The position numbers were made by a program, and so were the translations under genes. A stretch of 64,000 nucleotides of DNA from Sphingobacterium puteale (GTDB lineage Bacteria > Bacteroidota > Bacteroidia > Sphingobacteriales > Sphingobacteriaceae). Within the stretch, counting starts at the first letter, position 1; every line of letters starts with the position of its first letter. The DNA lies in NCBI RefSeq assembly GCF_003627955.1, contig NZ_RBWS01000005.1:124001-188000 (forward strand), read 5' to 3'. This document shows positions 25,371-34,143 of this stretch, piece after piece. The notes under the pieces are model-generated. The model made no database searches, was not told the DNA's origin, and worked only from the letters and a program-made list of their open reading frames with translations.

Positions 25371-25389
25371 AACCTATAGATCAGATAGA
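25214..25389 (-). repeat. 147-bp-period direct duplication across the sigma/fecR junction
   Basis: The stretch around the fecR start is present twice. The identical decamer CCTTATTCAT sits at 25361-25370 and 25214-25223, exactly 147 bp (49 codons) apart. Similarity extends past the start codon into the last codons of the sigma gene (TATAGAT.AGATAGAAA in both copies), so relict sigma C-terminal sequence is now translated in the fecR frame as FLSYLYA. The copies have diverged, so the event is not recent. Confidence 0.85.
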
Positions 25390-25900
25390 AAATAATCAAT
25401 GTCAAATAATCCATCAGTTCGACACGTAAGTGACGCAAAGCCTTGCTCATGTGCCCTTCTACTGTTTTTATGGACAGATCCAATGTTGTTGCAATATCCT
25501 TGTATTTCATTTCCTGAAAACGGCTCAATTCGAATACAGTCCTGCTTTTTTCAGGCAGTTCGGCCAAGGCGACCCTTAATTTATCATCCAGATCCTTGCT
25601 GCTCTCATCTACAGCCGGCTCCCAATCCTGCCTATGTTGTTCGTAAGACTGATATTTGAGCTTACGTTGTTCCTTCTTTAGGACATTCATGCTTTCATTA
25701 TAGATAGCACGATAGAGATAAGCTTTCAGCGAAGTGTGTACCTGTTCTTCCCAATCTTTTTCCCATAATCGCAGAAATACTTGCTGTACAACCTCCTCCG
25801 CTCCGTCGCTATCACCCAGGTATCTAAAAGCATAACGATGCAATTCCTTGTAATGCGCTCGAAAAAGCTGCTCGAAATTCTTTTCTTTATTTTCCGACAT
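25367..25900 (-). CDS. ECF sigma factor, FecI-like
   Basis: A 177-aa ECF sigma factor. Region 2 is at about 8-75 (FEQLFRAHYKELHRYAFRYLGDSDGAEEVVQQVFLRLWE) and region 4 at about 110-165 (LPEKSRTVFELSRFQEMKYKDIATTLDLSIKTVEGHMSKALRHL). It shares an ATGA stop/start with its FecR partner and heads the three-gene operon that ends with the STN/LA_2272-repeat protein. The end of the protein (LIIFYLIYRL) is unusually hydrophobic. Confidence 0.93.
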   Translation of the reverse strand: MSENKEKNFEQLFRAHYKELHRYAFRYLGDSDGAEEVVQQVFLRLWEKDWEEQVHTSLKAYLYRAIYNESMNVLKKEQRKLKYQSYEQHRQDWEPAVDESSKDLDDKLRVALAELPEKSRTVFELSRFQEMKYKDIATTLDLSIKTVEGHMSKALRHLRVELMDYLTLIIFYLIYRL

Positions 25901-26284
25901 TGGCCAAATCTACCATTTGATTAAACAATCTACTTTATACTAAGACAACGCAAGTGGTCATTACCCTTATTTATTTTTTACTTTTTTCTTGTTTATGCTA
26001 AGCCCGCCTTAGTTTAGTGAATTAGCAGCCCTTACACCCGTTCCATAAATCTAAGGTCATCTTCCGGTATCCTGCGCTAACACCACTGTCTTATACCGGA
26101 GAGCATCGTTCAATATGTACAACCTCCGTGCGAAATGATGCTATAAGCGATCTTAAATTCCTAATTGGGACTAAAGTTAATAGCTAAAAATAGAAAAATG
26201 TTTTTTTTCTAAGGGTACATTGATTTTTTGTTGTCATATCATAAAAGCACATTAGTGAATAGATCACAAAAATTAGTATTAAAG
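25901..26284. other. 384-bp intergenic region with two possible stem-loops
   Basis: No gene was found. TCCGGTAT (26063-26070) and ATACCGGA (26093-26100) form an inverted repeat with a 22-nt loop, and AGCATC (about 26102) can pair with GATGCT (about 26138). This stretch is less AT-rich than its flanks, so a small RNA or a structured leader for the following barrel gene is possible. The last 120 bp are AT-rich and probably hold that gene's promoter, but no exact TAnnTTTG was seen. Confidence 0.3.
25905..25912 (-). promoter_or_regulatory. Candidate -7 element TAGATTTG, 4 nt before the sigma gene start
   Basis: Exact TAnnTTTG on the minus strand, then GCCA and ATG. The layout again predicts a leaderless transcript. 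No TTG was found at about 20 bp upstream. Confidence 0.35.
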
Positions 26285-26848
26285 ATGAAAACAACATTCA
26301 AAGTAGCCTTATTGGCATTAACAGTATTGGGAGTAACAGGTACAACACAAGCACAAGAGGTGACTTATGGTATACAAATTGGAAGCAACTATCACATGAC
26401 ATCATTTGGAAATAAATCCGTTAAGGACAATAATGGGAAAGTAGGCGTTTCTGTTGCAGCATTTGCACGTGTCGGGGATCGCCTCTTCTTTCAACCCGGC
26501 ATTGGAGCCAGTTTACTGCGTAAAGAATATTCGTTTGAAAATACACAGAAGACGCCTAAATTTTACCAGGTTAATCTTCCGTTGCAAGTCGGCTATAAAT
26601 TACTGGAAAACGGTGATTTTAGCCTTCACGGTTTATTAGGACCACAATTAAACTATGATCTAAAAACCGTCAAATCCAGTGCAGCTACAGATTATAAGAA
26701 ATTCTCTCTTGACGGCAGAGCCGGAATTGGAATAGATGTCAGTCGCTTCACCGTAGACGCTTACTACAGTCATGGATTAACAAGCGTGGACAAAACTTTA
26801 GACGCTAAGAACAAAACTGTTGGCATTATGGTCGGCTATAAATTCTAG
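26285..26848 (+). CDS. Outer-membrane beta-barrel protein (PorT-like barrel family)
   Basis: A 187-aa protein with a signal peptide (about 1-21, ending TTQAQ). The mature part alternates polar and hydrophobic strands: EVTYGIQIGSNYHMTSF, GVSVAAFARVGDRLFFQPGIGASLL, FYQVNLPLQVGYKLL, FSLHGLLGPQLNYDL, and a final TVGIMVGYKF with a C-terminal aromatic residue. This is typical of the small 8-10 strand barrel family common in Bacteroidota. The frame could be extended upstream to a TTG at 26228, but the ATG at 26285 puts the signal peptide at the very N-terminus and is preferred. Confidence 0.88.
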   Translation: MKTTFKVALLALTVLGVTGTTQAQEVTYGIQIGSNYHMTSFGNKSVKDNNGKVGVSVAAFARVGDRLFFQPGIGASLLRKEYSFENTQKTPKFYQVNLPLQVGYKLLENGDFSLHGLLGPQLNYDLKTVKSSAATDYKKFSLDGRAGIGIDVSRFTVDAYYSHGLTSVDKTLDAKNKTVGIMVGYKF

Positions 26849-26934
26849 CAATAGCTCATTCAAAAAACAAAAATACCTCCCCCGACGATTGAATATTTGA
26901 AAAGAGCATGCAGGGAGAATACGAATAAAGTCTA

Positions 26935-26974
26935 AAAAAATGGGATGTCAAAAAGTCGGGCATCTCATTTTTTT
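26935..26974 (+). terminator. Intrinsic terminator after the barrel gene
   Basis: AAAAATGGGATG pairs with CATCTCATTTTT around a 13-nt loop with one G-T pair, and ends in eight T. Confidence 0.85.
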
Positions 26975-27082
26975 TCAATTAGATTTTATTTTTTGTCAAT
27001 AATTATTATTTTAGCGCTACCAAAAAATTATTCTTAAAAAAACGAGTTTAGGATCATCCTATACATTCGTATTGGAATAATT

Positions 27083-27156
27083 CGGGATGTAGCGTAGCCC
27101 GGTATCGCGCCAGCATGGGGTGCTGGAGGTCGTCGGTTCAAATCCGGCCATCCCGA
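27083..27156 (+). tRNA. tRNA-Pro(GGG)
   Basis: A complete cloverleaf. The acceptor CGGGATG pairs with CATCCCG and the discriminator is A. The D arm contains AGCCCGGTATCGC. The anticodon stem CCAGC/GCTGG encloses the loop ATGGGGT, so the anticodon is GGG. The T arm is GTCGG-TTCAAAT-CCGGC. The 3' CCA is not encoded. It decodes proline CCC and CCU codons. No other tRNA is adjacent. Confidence 0.96.
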
Positions 27157-27161
27157 CAAAA

Positions 27162-27200
27162 AAAATAAAACCACTTTATTCAATAAAGTGGTTTTATTTT
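27162..27200. terminator. Intrinsic terminator after tRNA-Pro
   Basis: AAAATAAAACCACTTTATT and AATAAAGTGGTTTTATTTT form an almost perfect 19-bp stem with a one-base loop region. It can work in both directions. Confidence 0.9.
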
Positions 27201-27302
27201 AACAATTCGGATTTTATCTAATTAACAAAGAGACCATCAATAACTAAAACCGCAACAAGATGCTGTACTAAATTTTACGTTAAGTGATCATTCGACTTTG
27301 TA

Positions 27303-29168
27303 CTATTTCTCTATCACCATCAATTCTTGCTCAAGCATAAAGCTCACTAGCCATTTGTCCCCGATTTTAAAAGCATTTAGATCATTTGGTGTATTTTCGC
27401 TTGATTCATTTTCCAGTTGTACATATGCATAAATTACTTCAGCTTCCCCTTCCTGTTTAAATGTGGAACTATTTATCAAAATAGTTTTTATTCCATGTGT
27501 AAAAGCGTCTCCATATTCATAAAAAAAACGAAAATTATCCCCATCTGGAAGCATGATATATCTATCAAAAAGCTGATCTTTTAGTTTAATCGATGGAATG
27601 GACTCTTTTTGACCGATCGGAAAAAAGTATAATTCATTATCGACTTTATCAAAATAAAACGTCTGTTTATCAGCAGATAGATAGCTGGGGTACCATGGTA
27701 AATTAGCGGGCAACTTCACTGTTTCGACAGGGACCAATTTAGCATTGAGCGATAGGTGATAGATGACCTCATTTAATTTAAACAGCAACGGAAAGTCCGG
27801 GGAAGTGCTATTCATTGTTGCAGCGGGCAGATACTCGATTTTCCCTTTGGCAATATGGGCTTCTGCCAACAATTTGTCTACAGTTTTTTGCGCTATTATT
27901 GTCCCTGTCTTACTGTTGACACATAACATTTCATAATTCGCGGTCCGGTCCTTATGATAAAGGATATAACTATGCTCCGGAGTCATATAAGTATGATCGA
28001 TAATCATATCCCCTGCCATCGGCAACAACTTTTTGGAAGCCCGTTCTTTATAAAATGTAGTCTTTTCATTGCTTGGTTCCGCGCTGTATTGCCCCCATCG
28101 GAATTGCTTATTGATGCTGAATAGCGTTCCATTTTCAACCCTAAAATCGACGAATTCTGCTGCATTTGGTTGTTGTGGAGAAGCAATTTTACCGACCTGT
28201 ATACTACTGTCAGCAGGATTGATAGACAACAGTTGTTGATCTTTAAAATTAAGGTAATCTGGCTGTGGATGTAAGCGAATGATTTTGCCCTTTGTTTGAT
28301 CCAGCGCAGACAATGCTTTTGTATTTTCTGCTAATTTTCTTGTCCATACCTTTTTGGCACCTTTTGCGAGTTGTCCTCCCGGATCAATCCGGATGACACT
28401 ATCCAACCAGTTCTGCCATACCTGTTTTGAAGCATCCTCCGTCGGTACATCCAACAGCTCCATTGTGTTGCTGAGATATCTTAACCTTGCCTTTGCGAGA
28501 TCAGCTAGCACTGTTGGCCGATAATCATGTATTGTTTCACCACCATCTGACGTTTTAGCACAACCCACGTAATGTACCATTACCTTATGTTTGCTATCTA
28601 GTTTTTCTATCCAGCGGGGCACATCCCGGAGATCCCGATCGTCGATAAATTTTGTCCATTCAATAGTGTCGGTCAAATTTGACCTGTCAAAAATTGACGC
28701 CGGATAAGGATTATGTTCAATTTTGTCCTTGTTATGTGCATTGAAAAATGAGGCATTCTTACTGTAATAACAGTCTTTGATTCCTGGCACAGCAATTATT
28801 TCAAATGTAAAATCTCGATCATAATTATAAAATAAGTTCCCTCTATCTGGAAAAAGGGGAATCAATAAAATATCCTTCGTTCCTAGACGTTTGGCATCAG
28901 CTTGATTCAACTGCAGAAAAAAACCACTTTCTGGCAAGTAAATATTCCCCTTATTAAGCACAAATAGCAACCGTTCCATTGCAAAACTCAATTGGACAAC
29001 TCGATAATCCGATTTGAAGCGTCCTGTAACAGATTGCACCTTTTCCATTGTATCCACCTCTACCTGAAATTTTCTATTATTCGCCATAGTATCGTTATTG
29101 CCATGACATTGACAAAATGCCACGATCAATAAGACCAAATAAAGCTGCCTAAAGACCATACCTCTCAT
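27303..29168 (-). CDS. Large hypothetical lipoprotein
   Basis: A 621-aa protein of unknown function. The leader MRGMVFRQLYLVLLIVAF ends CQC, so Cys21 may be acylated. The body has recurring YxYDRDFTFEIIA-, GTLFSINKQFRWG- and KQTFYFDKVDNELYFFPIG-like strands in its C-terminal two thirds, which suggests a beta-propeller, with a helical insert at about 215-310. Near residue 190 the segment HKVMVHYVGCAKTSDGGETI has possible Cys and His ligands, but no known catalytic pattern. It is separated from the SusD gene upstream by a strong terminator, so it is not part of that operon. Confidence 0.6.
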   Translation of the reverse strand: MRGMVFRQLYLVLLIVAFCQCHGNNDTMANNRKFQVEVDTMEKVQSVTGRFKSDYRVVQLSFAMERLLFVLNKGNIYLPESGFFLQLNQADAKRLGTKDILLIPLFPDRGNLFYNYDRDFTFEIIAVPGIKDCYYSKNASFFNAHNKDKIEHNPYPASIFDRSNLTDTIEWTKFIDDRDLRDVPRWIEKLDSKHKVMVHYVGCAKTSDGGETIHDYRPTVLADLAKARLRYLSNTMELLDVPTEDASKQVWQNWLDSVIRIDPGGQLAKGAKKVWTRKLAENTKALSALDQTKGKIIRLHPQPDYLNFKDQQLLSINPADSSIQVGKIASPQQPNAAEFVDFRVENGTLFSINKQFRWGQYSAEPSNEKTTFYKERASKKLLPMAGDMIIDHTYMTPEHSYILYHKDRTANYEMLCVNSKTGTIIAQKTVDKLLAEAHIAKGKIEYLPAATMNSTSPDFPLLFKLNEVIYHLSLNAKLVPVETVKLPANLPWYPSYLSADKQTFYFDKVDNELYFFPIGQKESIPSIKLKDQLFDRYIMLPDGDNFRFFYEYGDAFTHGIKTILINSSTFKQEGEAEVIYAYVQLENESSENTPNDLNAFKIGDKWLVSFMLEQELMVIEK

Positions 29169-29550
29169 TTATTTCATTAATAATATAATTGATTGAATTT
29201 ACAGCTTTTCCGCTAATTAAAGTAAACCAGTTAATATCCGCCTTTCCTTACATTATATTCGTCTTTATTTCATACCCTATTCGAAAATGTTGTACTGATT
29301 CGCCGCAATACTGTCTATCGCCTCTTCTGGATACCTACCTATCTAAAGACAATAAGCAACAAGCCCGAACGACCTAGGACCATAAAAAATTGAGGGTTGA
29401 CAGCTGACCGGCATAGGTAAATTATAGGAGCAGCTGAAAAAGATTAAAAAGAAAAAAGGTATTTAGATGACCCGGACAATCCAGATCGTCTAAATACCTT
29501 CAAAACAGCTATTGCAAGCTATTTTCTCTGTACGGCTATTGGTATAATGA
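29169..29550. other. 382-bp intergenic region
   Basis: It holds the SusD-operon terminator (29456-29500) and, nearer 29169, an AT-rich stretch that should contain the promoter of the lipoprotein gene. No exact -7 consensus, repeat or coding remnant was seen. Confidence 0.5.
29456..29500 (-). terminator. Strong intrinsic terminator of the susCD operon
   Basis: AAGGTATTTAGATGA pairs with TCGTCTAAATACCTT (15 bp, one G-T pair) around a 15-nt loop. Read on the minus strand, TTTTTTC follows directly. It lies 51 nt after the SusD stop. Confidence 0.9.
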
Positions 29551-31125
29551 TCAATACCCCGGATTTTGTTTCAGGTTAGGATTCACCGCGATCTGTTGGC
29601 TCGGGATAGGATACAACAATGTTTTTGGATCCGGATCAGCAGCCTTTTCCTGCCAAGCTTGCAAGAACTTGCCGAATCGGATCAAATCTTGTCTCCGCCA
29701 GCCTTCCCAATACAGTTCCCTGGCACGCTCATCCAATAAATTGTCCAGTGTCAAGGTGGTTAAATTTGTCACACCACGGTTTATCCGAATACTATTGACC
29801 AAAGCTAGCGCCTCACCCGCCGCGCCTGTACCGCCTCTCAAAATCGCTTCTGCTTGCATCAGTAGCACGTCCGAATATCGGAACACCACCCAATCGTTGT
29901 TCCGCTGTCCTGAAGCAGCATAATCAAATGCATACTTCATGGGGCGGATTCCCGCTGTCTCCAGCGTTGCTCCAGAAGTACGGATGGTAACCTCTCTGCT
30001 AAATGACAGCGGAGCTGTTGAAGGGTTGCGGGCCATTAACGGCTTGTTCGTACTCCAATTATATTGTTGTCCGGCAAAAAAGCCTACGTTCTGACGACCA
30101 AAACCTTTTTTTCGATTGGAGGTTGTGTCCGCTGCATAATCGTAATAAATCCCTCGACGTTCATCAGATGCCGAAAACTTGTCATAATAGTCCGAGAGCG
30201 TACACCAACCGTTCCAACCACTTGGATTCATATTATAATGCGCTATTGTATTCCAGGTTCGATCCACATTTCCGCCTCTTTCACCATTCTTGTTTAATAG
30301 CGTAAAAATATTTTCGGTCGACTTCACATCATTATCAGGTGCAAAATTATCGAAATATTTTCCCTTGGCAGATACAGTATACTGCGCAGACATCGTAATT
30401 TCCTTTGCCAAAGTAATCACTTTATTCATATCCTCAGCCGCAAATGTAGGCGCCTGTCTATTGACAAAAGCACCTTTATTCAAATAGATCTTCATCAGCA
30501 AAGTTTTCGCTGCATTCCTATTGGCAACATAAGCTGCCCCGTCTGTTGGAAGACTGCTTAAAATGTCATTCAGGTCTTTGACTATATAATCAACGGCTGC
30601 CTGTGGTTGCAAAACCTCTGGAGCGATCCTAAAATCCTCCATTGCTTCACCTTCTCGAATAGGAACGACTCCGTAAAGATCGAGCAAATCAAACATTGCC
30701 AGTGCTCTTATAAATTTTGCTTCAGCAGTTTGTTGTGCATTAGGTTTGTAACGCAACACATTACTGGCGTTATAAATCGCAGTCCCCAGACTTACAAAAG
30801 TATTATTCATGTAAGCGTTATCCGCATTCCAGGTATGTAAATGAATTGCACGGTGCATTCCATTATCATCCCAGTCTCCCCCTCTTGTAGGAGCCATCGC
30901 TGCATCGGTTGAAATTTCTTGCATCACCCAGCGCTGCTCCTGTTGATAAGGGGTATTCAGTGAGATATAGGCAGTAGTCAATAAGCCGCCTGGCTCGACT
31001 TCAGAAGTTCCCTCCTCCAATTCGCCTTTAAACTCTTCTTTCAGTTTGGTGCAAGATGATGTACTTGCCGCAACCGAAGCTATCAATCCGATATATAATA
31101 AAGTTCTTAATTTCATCTGTCTCAT
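29551..31125 (-). CDS. SusD/RagB-type outer-membrane lipoprotein
   Basis: A 524-aa nutrient-binding lipoprotein (lipobox STSSC, Cys25). Features are typical: YISLNTPYQQEQRWVMQEISTDAAMAPTRGGDW near the N-terminus, FIRALAMFDLLDLYGVVPI, TPR-like helices, FRYSDVLLMQAEAILRGG, RARELYWEGWRRQDLIRFGKF, and the ending LYPIPSQQIAVNPNLKQNPGY. It pairs with the SusC 33 nt upstream and would bind the imported glycan at the surface. Substrate unknown; no enzyme gene accompanies the pair. Confidence 0.95.
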   Translation of the reverse strand: MRQMKLRTLLYIGLIASVAASTSSCTKLKEEFKGELEEGTSEVEPGGLLTTAYISLNTPYQQEQRWVMQEISTDAAMAPTRGGDWDDNGMHRAIHLHTWNADNAYMNNTFVSLGTAIYNASNVLRYKPNAQQTAEAKFIRALAMFDLLDLYGVVPIREGEAMEDFRIAPEVLQPQAAVDYIVKDLNDILSSLPTDGAAYVANRNAAKTLLMKIYLNKGAFVNRQAPTFAAEDMNKVITLAKEITMSAQYTVSAKGKYFDNFAPDNDVKSTENIFTLLNKNGERGGNVDRTWNTIAHYNMNPSGWNGWCTLSDYYDKFSASDERRGIYYDYAADTTSNRKKGFGRQNVGFFAGQQYNWSTNKPLMARNPSTAPLSFSREVTIRTSGATLETAGIRPMKYAFDYAASGQRNNDWVVFRYSDVLLMQAEAILRGGTGAAGEALALVNSIRINRGVTNLTTLTLDNLLDERARELYWEGWRRQDLIRFGKFLQAWQEKAADPDPKTLLYPIPSQQIAVNPNLKQNPGY

Positions 31126-31158
31126 ATTTTTGTTTATCCAATGACAATATATCTTATT

Positions 31159-34143
31159 CTAAAGTGAAAAATTAACACCCAATAAGATATTTCTCGCAGG
31201 CGGGTAAGGTAGATATTCAATACCCAAAGAAGGGATTCCATTCGTAGAACCGTCTGTATTCACTTCGGGATCAAATCCAGTATATTTTGTGATAATAAAA
31301 AGATTCTGTCCGGTTAGTGACACATTTAAATTCTTCAATGTTTTACCCACGTTTCCTACGCGGTAGCTTAATGTCAGGTTGGCCAATTTTAAATAATCTC
31401 CTTTTTCCAAGAAACGTGAAGACGGTGCTGCCGAATTCGAGGTAGACTCTTTGACCGAGGTATCAAAAAATTTGGATCCAATGTTTCGTGAAGACAGATT
31501 AGTCAATCCCAAACCTGTAGCAGCGGTATTGTTAAATAAGTAATGACCAAAAGCACCGTTCATATTGGCCGCTAGCGAAAATTTCTTATAATTTACATTC
31601 GTAGAGATACCCAACAAGGTTGTCGGATTCGGGCTATTCATGTAATACTTATTGACGGCCGGATCGTTTTCGGTACTTATGCTACCATCCAGTCCCCGGT
31701 ACATACTTGTTCCTGTCTGTGGATCTATCCCTTGGTAGTCGGCCAAATACCAAACGTTCAATGGCTGTCCATTCACCATGCGTTGTCCCAATACGCCGGA
31801 GAAACCTTGCCCTCTTAACGCACCTGTTTCGTAGTAACCGACAAGTCCACTGACGCTATTTTTAAGAAAGGTCGCGTTACCGGTCAAATCCCAAGTCCAG
31901 TTGTCATTTTTGACTATCGTACCGGTTAATGCGATTTCCACACCTTTATTAACGATTTCACCATCCAAATTTACCCAGATACGGCCGGCTGGTGCTGGTT
32001 GAGCAAGTGTCTGTTCAAATAAAGCGTCGGTTGTCTTTTTATTGAAATAATCAATAGAACCATATAATCGGTTACCAAGGATGCCAAAATCTATCCCCGC
32101 ATTGATTGTGGTTGACGTTTCCCATTTTAGATCCGGATTACCGTAATTCGCTTGACTGATACTCTGATTGTTAAAAATAAGTCGATCTCGTGAAGCGCCG
32201 GAAGGGAATTCCTGGTTTCCGGTTTTACCCCAGCCAAGCCTCACTTTCAGCTGATCGAAAATACCACTTGACTTTAAGAAATCTTCTTCCGCCACATTCC
32301 AGGCAACAGCAAGTGACGGGAACACGGCATATTTGTTATTTGAACCAAATTTTGTCGACCCATCCCTTCTTACCGTCGCTGTCAATAGATAACGGTTCAA
32401 ATAGTTAAATCCTCCACGTAAAAATAGCGACTGCAATTGATTGGTTGGACTTCGATAGGATGCTATTTCCCTATTTGCAGGTTTACTGTATTGCATGTAG
32501 TCGAAATAATCCAATCCCATATACTTGAACCCGCGTCCAAACATAATATTATTATTAAAGTTATAGTCCAAATATTCATAGCCCGCAACCGCATTGACGC
32601 TCCAATCCTCGTTGATCTGTTTATTATAGGATAACATATGCGTCATCTGTAAGTTTGTCTCGCCGTTATTGGAGATAAATGCTTGCTCATCTTCGTTATT
32701 GGACGGTTCGATCAGTCCCGCACGATACATTCCCTGACGATTACCTGTCTGACGCATGGCGCTATAGATAAAACGATATTCCAAATCATCAGTAATTTTA
32801 TAATATGGAGCCAAATTGATGACGAGCGTATTGGTCGTCGCTAAATCCTTAAAGGCTTCAATACTGGTCAATGGATTTCGGGTGGTTGTACTGACAAAAG
32901 TCAGATTGCCCTGCGCGTCCCGTAATGGACGGGTTGGATTCCACTGTAAAGCCTGTGAAATAATGTTACCTTCTGAACCTACCGTCGCATTGATCGGTGC
33001 ATATTTATTGTCCATTTGTGTCAAAAATAGGCCAAAATCAAGTCCCAGTCTTTTGTTCTCCAAAAAGCGAAAATTTCCACTAAGGTTGGCTGTATATTTC
33101 TTGAGTTGCGAACCGCGGATAATACCATTCTGATTTAAATAACCACCTGAAAGACGATATTTTCCGTATTCTGTTCCTCCAGCCACATCTGCATAATAAT
33201 TCTGTGTGATGGCTTTTCTGGTGATGGCTTTAAACGCATCTTCATTGCCACCAAAATCAGCATCATCCACTTCGTTTGGGGTATAGTATTTCAATGCCTC
33301 TCTAAACCGCGACGCATTCAATACATCTGGGTATTCACGCATTGTCGACACCCCAGCGGAAGCGCCCACAGAGACTTCTGGCGATCCTTCTTTGCCTTTC
33401 TTCGTGGTAATAATCACAACGCCGTTTGCACCACGTGATCCATAGATTGCCGTTGCTGAAGCATCTTTCAAAATGTCCATGCTCGCAATATCACCCGGGT
33501 TCAAATAGGTCAATGGATTCCCTCTGTCCGAAGAAAATCCGCCTCTTCCCTCCGGTAATGGCGAGTTACCGGACATCGGCACCCCATCCAATACAAACAG
33601 GGGATTATTGCTCGCCCGGATGGAGGAGTTACCACGTATACGGACCGTGGTCGATCCCCCAGGCTGTCCCGTGTTATTAATAACCATTACGCCGGGCGTC
33701 TTTCCCTGTATCAATTGATCGGGACTGGTCATAATACCTTTGTTGAAGTTCTTTGCCCCAATGGTGACCATAGAGCCCGTAAGGTCTTTTTTCCGAGCAG
33801 TACCATAACCAATGACAACCACTTCCTCCAGCCCCTGATCGGAACTCGGTTCAAGTGCAATAGTCATATCATTACCTGCAATAGGCACTTCCTTCAATGT
33901 ATAGCCAATATAGGATACCTCAAGCGATTTGGCATCATTGGGTATATTCAGTGAAAATGCACCCTCAGCATCGGTGGTGGTTGCTGTGGTACTGCCTTTT
34001 ACTTTAATTGTAGCGCCAGTCAAGGGACTTTGGTGCTCATCCACGACCTTTCCTTTCAGCTCCCTGGTCTGGGCTACCGCAGTAAAGGTGGTGAGCAGTA
34101 ATGCTGGCATCATTACACATTGCGCAAGTAGTTTGTTTTTCAT
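31159..34143 (-). CDS. SusC/RagA TonB-linked outer-membrane transporter
   Basis: A 994-aa TonB-dependent transporter without an STN domain. After the signal peptide (ending AVAQ) comes a carboxypeptidase-regulatory-like domain (LKGKVVDEHQSPLTGATIKVKG), a TonB-box-like EEVVVIGYGTARKKDLTGS, the plug (NSSIRASNNPLFVLDGVPM, MDILKDASATAIYGSRGANGV), and the barrel, which ends ILLGVNFSL. Absence of STN fits control by the divergent hybrid sensor rather than by a sigma/FecR pair. It is transcribed together with the SusD gene. Confidence 0.97.
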   Translation of the reverse strand: MKNKLLAQCVMMPALLLTTFTAVAQTRELKGKVVDEHQSPLTGATIKVKGSTTATTTDAEGAFSLNIPNDAKSLEVSYIGYTLKEVPIAGNDMTIALEPSSDQGLEEVVVIGYGTARKKDLTGSMVTIGAKNFNKGIMTSPDQLIQGKTPGVMVINNTGQPGGSTTVRIRGNSSIRASNNPLFVLDGVPMSGNSPLPEGRGGFSSDRGNPLTYLNPGDIASMDILKDASATAIYGSRGANGVVIITTKKGKEGSPEVSVGASAGVSTMREYPDVLNASRFREALKYYTPNEVDDADFGGNEDAFKAITRKAITQNYYADVAGGTEYGKYRLSGGYLNQNGIIRGSQLKKYTANLSGNFRFLENKRLGLDFGLFLTQMDNKYAPINATVGSEGNIISQALQWNPTRPLRDAQGNLTFVSTTTRNPLTSIEAFKDLATTNTLVINLAPYYKITDDLEYRFIYSAMRQTGNRQGMYRAGLIEPSNNEDEQAFISNNGETNLQMTHMLSYNKQINEDWSVNAVAGYEYLDYNFNNNIMFGRGFKYMGLDYFDYMQYSKPANREIASYRSPTNQLQSLFLRGGFNYLNRYLLTATVRRDGSTKFGSNNKYAVFPSLAVAWNVAEEDFLKSSGIFDQLKVRLGWGKTGNQEFPSGASRDRLIFNNQSISQANYGNPDLKWETSTTINAGIDFGILGNRLYGSIDYFNKKTTDALFEQTLAQPAPAGRIWVNLDGEIVNKGVEIALTGTIVKNDNWTWDLTGNATFLKNSVSGLVGYYETGALRGQGFSGVLGQRMVNGQPLNVWYLADYQGIDPQTGTSMYRGLDGSISTENDPAVNKYYMNSPNPTTLLGISTNVNYKKFSLAANMNGAFGHYLFNNTAATGLGLTNLSSRNIGSKFFDTSVKESTSNSAAPSSRFLEKGDYLKLANLTLSYRVGNVGKTLKNLNVSLTGQNLFIITKYTGFDPEVNTDGSTNGIPSLGIEYLPYPPARNILLGVNFSL

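Noticed and set aside
29189..29377. 62-codon plus-strand frame in the gap before the 621-aa lipoprotein gene
   Set aside because: No protein-like pattern; lies in the AT-rich promoter region of the minus-strand gene.
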